Translations under genes and position numbers: made by a program
Notes under the pieces: generated by a model
The model's database searches: none
What the model was told of the DNA's origin: nothing
The model's input: the letters and a program-made list of their open reading frames with translations, nothing else
Assembly (NCBI RefSeq): GCF_007989105.1
Contig: NZ_BJVK01000003.1
Location: forward strand, 88,643 to 152,642
Reading direction: 5' to 3'
DNA length: 64,000 nucleotides
Origin: Lentilactobacillus kefiri
GTDB lineage: Bacteria > Bacillota > Bacilli > Lactobacillales > Lactobacillaceae
Shown: piece by piece, positions 60,712-64,000 of the stretch
How the letters are laid out: every line of letters starts with the position of its first letter
Position numbering within the stretch: position 1 is the stretch's first letter

Positions 60712-62106
60712 TTAATCGTTTGCGATTCCAAAGTTATTCGAGTCCCGCCACCTGATAATTGCATAGAAGACAACCGCCCAGATAACGGCACCCAAAGCTG
60801 GTAAGAATGATTCACTGCTGAAGAACAAACTGGCAAAAATTGCGATAAAGAATGCAATTGTTAACGGGTTTGACCAACGATAATTGGGCATCTTGAACCC
60901 ATCGGTCTGAAAATCTTTGGAATGACGATATTTCCAATGTGCCACCACCGTCAACATACAGACCAGAATATAAATATCGCTGGAAACTGAAGCGATGAAG
61001 GAAAACGCAGCACCCAGTGAGTTAAATGAACTGATGATTGGTGCCAAAAGCATCATCCCTGCTGAAAACAGGACACTAACGATCGGAATCCCACTCTTGG
61101 AAACCTTTTGAAATGGCTTCATTGCAGGTTCGTTGGATTCTTGGGCCAGTTGATACAAGTGACGCCCAGTCGAGAAAATCGCACTGTTTAACGTTGACAT
61201 TGCAGCTGCAATGACCACTAAGTTAATAACGGCTGACGCACCTGGAATCCCGGCAAGATTAAAGATTTGAACAAATGGACTTTGGTTAGGGTTCAATGTT
61301 TTCCATGGGGTGATTGCCATGATAATAATCAAGGAACCAATATAGAACAATAGAATTCGTGCGATGATTTGGTTGACTGCCTTAGGTAATACCTTGCGTG
61401 GATTTTTAGTTTCTGCAGTTGTGATACCAACGAACTCCATCCCTTGAAAGGCAAAGAAAACCATTGGGAACGCCATGATAAATTGGTGAATCCCATTAGG
61501 GAACATTGAGAATCCAGTGGTTAAATTCCCCCATGAGGCATGAGTTCCAGCTGGATTTTCGTGGTGGGTGAATACAAGATACACGCCAATCACAATCAGA
61601 GCGAGAATCGCAATTACCTTAATTCCAGACAAAAACGTTTCGGACTTGCCAAACGAACTGACCATCGCAAGGTTAACGCCACTCAAGATCAAAAGAAATA
61701 ATACTTGGATAATCGGTGCTGAAACACTAGGGAACCAATACTTAACATACGTCGAAATTGCCGTCAATTCAGCCATCCCAGCTAAAATCAGTTCCAGCCA
61801 ATAACTCCATGCGGCAAATTTGCCCAGTCGTTGGTTAACATATTTCCCAATAAACGAGACAAAGGTATGTTGCTCAGGGTCGGCATACATCATTTCACCG
61901 ATCGCCCGCATCATCAAAAAGAAGAAGATCCCAATGATAAAGTACACAAAAATAATTGATCGACCGGTTCGATGAATAGTGCTCCCAGCACCAAGGAACA
62001 GTCCTGTTCCAATGGAACCACCAAACGCAATCATTTGAACGGCAAGGTTGGATAATCCCCGTCTGGTACCGTCCTTATTTACTTCAATCTTTTCTGCCGC
62101 TAACAT
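60712..62106 (-). CDS. Amino-acid permease of the APC family, T-box controlled
   Basis: 464 residues. ATG 62106 is the start, 6 bp after AAGGAGG; a longer frame runs back into the T-box terminator and is wrong. Twelve helices; N-terminal GLSNLAVQMIAFGGSIGTGLFLGAG, loop MMYADPEQHTFVSFIGKYVNQRLGKFAAWSYW and GVNLAMVSSFGKSE mark the AAT subgroup (CycA/GabP/SerP-like). The T-box leader upstream shows that it is switched on when one tRNA is uncharged. A C at specifier CTC would mean leucine, AGC would mean serine; the protein family favours small neutral amino acids such as serine, but this is undecided. Confidence 0.88.
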   Translation of the reverse strand: MLAAEKIEVNKDGTRRGLSNLAVQMIAFGGSIGTGLFLGAGSTIHRTGRSIIFVYFIIGIFFFLMMRAIGEMMYADPEQHTFVSFIGKYVNQRLGKFAAWSYWLELILAGMAELTAISTYVKYWFPSVSAPIIQVLFLLILSGVNLAMVSSFGKSETFLSGIKVIAILALIVIGVYLVFTHHENPAGTHASWGNLTTGFSMFPNGIHQFIMAFPMVFFAFQGMEFVGITTAETKNPRKVLPKAVNQIIARILLFYIGSLIIIMAITPWKTLNPNQSPFVQIFNLAGIPGASAVINLVVIAAAMSTLNSAIFSTGRHLYQLAQESNEPAMKPFQKVSKSGIPIVSVLFSAGMMLLAPIISSFNSLGAAFSFIASVSSDIYILVCMLTVVAHWKYRHSKDFQTDGFKMPNYRWSNPLTIAFFIAIFASLFFSSESFLPALGAVIWAVVFYAIIRWRDSNNFGIAND

Positions 62107-62138
62107 AAAAAGCCTCCTTGGATAATGAGTCTGAGGAC

Positions 62139-62420
62139 AAAAAAATGTCCCTACAGTAAATACTGTAGGGACGTATACACGTGGTGCCACCCAGTTTCAT
62201 GGCTGATCTTTCAACCAGTCACCTTAAGGACTCGTTAACGATAATCGTTAATTAAGTCTGAGATCGTAACGTGTCTTCACGTAGGCATCGCTTTCACGTG
62301 CCTAATGCTCTGAGCTCATCTTCACGGGAATCTTTTTGGCTGCCTCGCACCACTCACAGCTCGCTTTTTCAAAAAGATGCCTGCTACTCTTCTCATCATC
62401 GCTTAATGTTTTAATTTAAC
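62139..62420 (-). promoter_or_regulatory. T-box riboswitch leader of the amino-acid permease
   Basis: On the minus strand: a stem I region with GATGATGAGAAGAGTAGCAGG at its foot (about 62400-62380), an apical AGCGAGCTGTGAGTGGTGCG segment, and a specifier-side segment GAAGATGAGCTCAGAGC (about 62323-62307). Then comes the T-box core TGGGTGGCACCACG (62193-62180) and a terminator GTCCCTACAGTA / TACTGTAGGGAC (62172-62147) with a T-run. The 3' CCA of uncharged tRNA pairs with TGGC in the core. The specifier is ambiguous by eye (CTC, Leu, or AGC, Ser). Confidence 0.88.
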
Positions 62421-62484
62421 TATTATCTTAACACGGCATTAACGAAATGCAAATAGGATTTCATAATCAATTTGAATGTCGATG

Positions 62485-62901
62485 TCAAAGTCGACCTGCA
62501 AGTTCCTTAACTTTAGCGGCTATGCCATCACGGACTGATCGAAATACGGCCAGCTTTTGTGCATCCGTTCCCGTTGCCTTGGCAGGATCTGGGAATCCCC
62601 AATGCTCACGTTTAACTTGTGGTGGAGTTACTGGACAGCGTTCTTCGGCATCATCACAAAGCGTCACAACCAAATAAGCGTTGTTGAGAATCTTTGGGTC
62701 AATCACCTTTGACGTTTGTTTTGAAATATCGATCCCGGACTCGGCCATTACCTGGACCGCTTTCGGGTTTACCCCATGGCTTTCAATTCCAGCCGATAAT
62801 GCCAGATATTCATGGGGCAGATATTGTTTGCCAAAACCTTCTGCCATTTGGCTGCGGCAAGAATTGCCGGTACATAGAAAATAAATGATCTTTTTGTCCA
62901 T
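62485..62901 (-). CDS. arsC: Thioredoxin-coupled arsenate reductase
   Basis: 138 residues, low-molecular-weight phosphatase fold. P-loop [15 protein letters not shown] with C10 and C15; the redox relay C82 and C89 in [11 protein letters not shown]; Asp general acid in FPDPAKATG. All three cysteines of the S. aureus pI258-type cascade (10, 82, 89) are in register. It reduces arsenate to arsenite. No efflux pump or ArsR gene is next to it within the window. Related tyrosine phosphatases are an alternative but lack the Cys triad. Confidence 0.9.
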   Translation of the reverse strand: MDKKIIYFLCTGNSCRSQMAEGFGKQYLPHEYLALSAGIESHGVNPKAVQVMAESGIDISKQTSKVIDPKILNNAYLVVTLCDDAEERCPVTPPQVKREHWGFPDPAKATGTDAQKLAVFRSVRDGIAAKVKELAGRL

Positions 62902-63039
62902 TGGGATTTGCCCACCTTCGAAATCACCGCTATCATTAATATCTTACTTCATTTCATGAACAGCCGCTTAAATTAGGATTGCGAACTTTTTTAAATAGTG
63001 GACAATTAGAGTTAAAGCCAATTAGTTAAGGAGAACCCG

Positions 63040-63627
63040 ATGAAAAAGGCAGAGGAAATTTTTAAAGAGATTCAAGCAGATCCGCAAAATCAAGAATTTA
63101 CTGGAAATGGGATTCTTCCTTTGTATCACATTGACCCCAAGGCTGAAATTCTCATTATCAGTCAGGCGCCCAGCCGGAAAGCCCAGGCATCCATGGTGTT
63201 CTGGGATGACCCGAGCGGTGATCGGCTCCGGGATTGGATGGGTCTGAGCAAGGATGAATTTTATAACTCTGGTAAAGTCGCTGTCCTGCCCTTGGAATTT
63301 TACTATTCGGGAAAGGGTGCTCATGGTGATTTACCGCCGCGGAAGGGCTTTGCGGATAAGTGGCATGCTCCGTTGCTGGCGTTAATGCCGAATATCAAAG
63401 TTAAACTGCTGATTGGTCAGTATGCGCAGAAATATTATCTGGGAAAGTCACGTGGTAAAAATTTGACCGAAACAGTGCGCCATTTTGATCAATATTTACC
63501 AGAATACTTTCCATTGGTCCACCCTTCGCCACTCAACTACGGCTGGATGAAACAACACCCTTGGTTTACCGATGAGGTGGTGCCGGAGCTACAGAAGAAC
63601 ATCAGGAAGATCATGGCAGCCAAGTAA
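63040..63627 (+). CDS. Uracil-DNA glycosylase superfamily protein
   Basis: 195 residues, ATG 63040 after AAGGAGAA. UDG-fold signs: ILIISQAPSRKAQASMVFWDDPSGDRLRDWMG near 35-68, the central LPLEFYYSGKGAHGDLPPRKGFADKW, and the leucine-loop-type motif PLVHPSPLNYGWMKQHPWF near 150-170. It belongs to the UdgX/family-4-like uracil glycosylases without the four iron-sulfur cysteines. Whether it removes uracil is not shown; many relatives are uncharacterised. Monocistronic. Confidence 0.8.
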   Translation: MKKAEEIFKEIQADPQNQEFTGNGILPLYHIDPKAEILIISQAPSRKAQASMVFWDDPSGDRLRDWMGLSKDEFYNSGKVAVLPLEFYYSGKGAHGDLPPRKGFADKWHAPLLALMPNIKVKLLIGQYAQKYYLGKSRGKNLTETVRHFDQYLPEYFPLVHPSPLNYGWMKQHPWFTDEVVPELQKNIRKIMAAK

Positions 63628-63740
63628 CGATGCTGTACTTATATGAATATCAGAATTTTGATATTAATGATGAGGAGAATATGATACAATATTTTTTGTG
63701 AGAAAATTCACACAACATCATTTATTGGGGGAGTATCACT

Positions 63741-63986
63741 ATGTTAAAGCTTAAAAAAGCAACTTTAACAGTTGCAGTCGCATTTACTGTCGGTGGCGGG
63801 CTCATGTCACTACCACCACAAGACGTTTCGGCCAGAACAACCTATGTCTGGATCGCACCACACCATGGGAAAAAGTATCATTATTCACGTGGATGCCGGG
63901 GATTAAGTCATGCCGGATCAAAGCGCCACGTGACATTGCGCTGGGCAAAACATCATGGATATCGTTTGTGTGGTTGGGAACATTAA
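63741..63986 (+). CDS. Small secreted Cys/His-rich protein
   Basis: 81 residues behind GGGGAGT. A signal peptide (about 1-31, ending SAR after VSA) is followed by a 50-residue basic domain rich in His with two Cys (HYSRGCRGLSHAG...GYRLCGWEH). This domain resembles the C-terminal appendage of secreted lactobacillar nucleases and cell-wall proteins, here standing alone. The two Cys and adjacent His could bind a metal or form a disulfide. Function unknown. The gene ends 14 bp before the window edge; nothing can be said about what follows. Confidence 0.65.
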   Translation: MLKLKKATLTVAVAFTVGGGLMSLPPQDVSARTTYVWIAPHHGKKYHYSRGCRGLSHAGSKRHVTLRWAKHHGYRLCGWEH

Positions 63987-64000
63987 AAATTTCTAGTAAA

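Noticed and set aside
62107..62190. Longer N-terminus for the amino-acid permease
   Set aside because: It would translate the T-box terminator; ATG 62106 with AAGGAGG is the proper start.
1..64000. CRISPR arrays, tRNA/rRNA genes, prophage or complete insertion sequences
   Set aside because: I found no regular repeat-spacer array, no tRNA cloverleaf-like segments with CCA ends, no rRNA motifs and no transposase or phage genes in the window.

Overview
The window reads as chromosomal DNA of a heterofermentative Lactobacillaceae species of the Lentilactobacillus buchneri/kefiri group. The strongest species hint is the short-chain dehydrogenase at 19481-20239. Its 252-residue product matches, as far as I can recall and without an alignment, the characterised (R)-specific alcohol dehydrogenase of Lentilactobacillus kefiri along its whole length. 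A DUF5776 cell-surface repeat, T-box control of an amino-acid permease, the SufCDSUB order and several TTG starts behind strong AGGAGG sites fit this assignment. I see no rRNA, tRNA, CRISPR array, prophage or complete insertion sequence.

Layout. 1-2485: the 3' part of a large secreted glycoside hydrolase. 2561-5000: an aminotransferase gene broken by one base, then a DUF3290/DUF421 membrane pair. 5300-12840: mostly single genes (DJ-1/PfpI protein, sugar transporter, acetolactate decarboxylase, HAD phosphatase, MHS-type transporter, Dps, aldo/keto reductase). 12937-16921: a small membrane-protein gene broken by a nonsense codon, a flavoprotein pair (fumarate-reductase-like plus Old Yellow Enzyme-like) and a fructosamine kinase. 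17030-21185: an ECF sigma/anti-sigma pair, a MerR regulator fused to membrane helices and a zinc ribbon, the alcohol dehydrogenase and a TauE/SafE exporter. 21356-33023: the iron-sulfur assembly operon sufCDSUB plus a DUF59 gene, divergent from gltBD (glutamate synthase, itself an iron-sulfur flavoenzyme). 33360-45245: a GH3 hexosaminidase, a MerR/aldo-keto reductase divergon with a perfect palindrome, an oligopeptide-binding lipoprotein, an SRAP protein, and hemH-mntH (iron and manganese). 45246-45734: a non-coding block of GC-rich repeats. 45735-52468: an oligopeptide-binding lipoprotein and a ugpCAEB-glycerophosphodiesterase operon with a Pho-box-like repeat array in front. 52830-64000: a secreted S53 peptidase, SfsA, a DUF308 protein, an intergenic stretch holding a probable structured RNA and a 40-codon peptide gene, niaP-nadC, a nucleoside hydrolase, a T-box-controlled permease, arsenate reductase, a UDG-like protein and a small secreted Cys/His-rich protein.

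The functional themes are NAD(P)H redox balance (alcohol dehydrogenase, three aldo/keto reductases, two flavin enzymes, NAD salvage), metal and iron-sulfur handling (suf, hemH, mntH, Dps), phosphate and nitrogen scavenging (ugp, glutamate synthase, oligopeptide-binding proteins, a permease), and the cell envelope (glycoside hydrolases, ECF sigma, small membrane proteins).

The parts least explained by known families are the RNA-like element and adjoining 40-residue peptide (56725-57366), the duplicated 68-bp element (45352-45576), a 30-bp sequence shared by two distant intergenic regions (19327 and 33200), and paired operator-like repeats in the suf/gltB and niaP promoters. All calls rest on reading the sequence. 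Nothing was searched or aligned by software.
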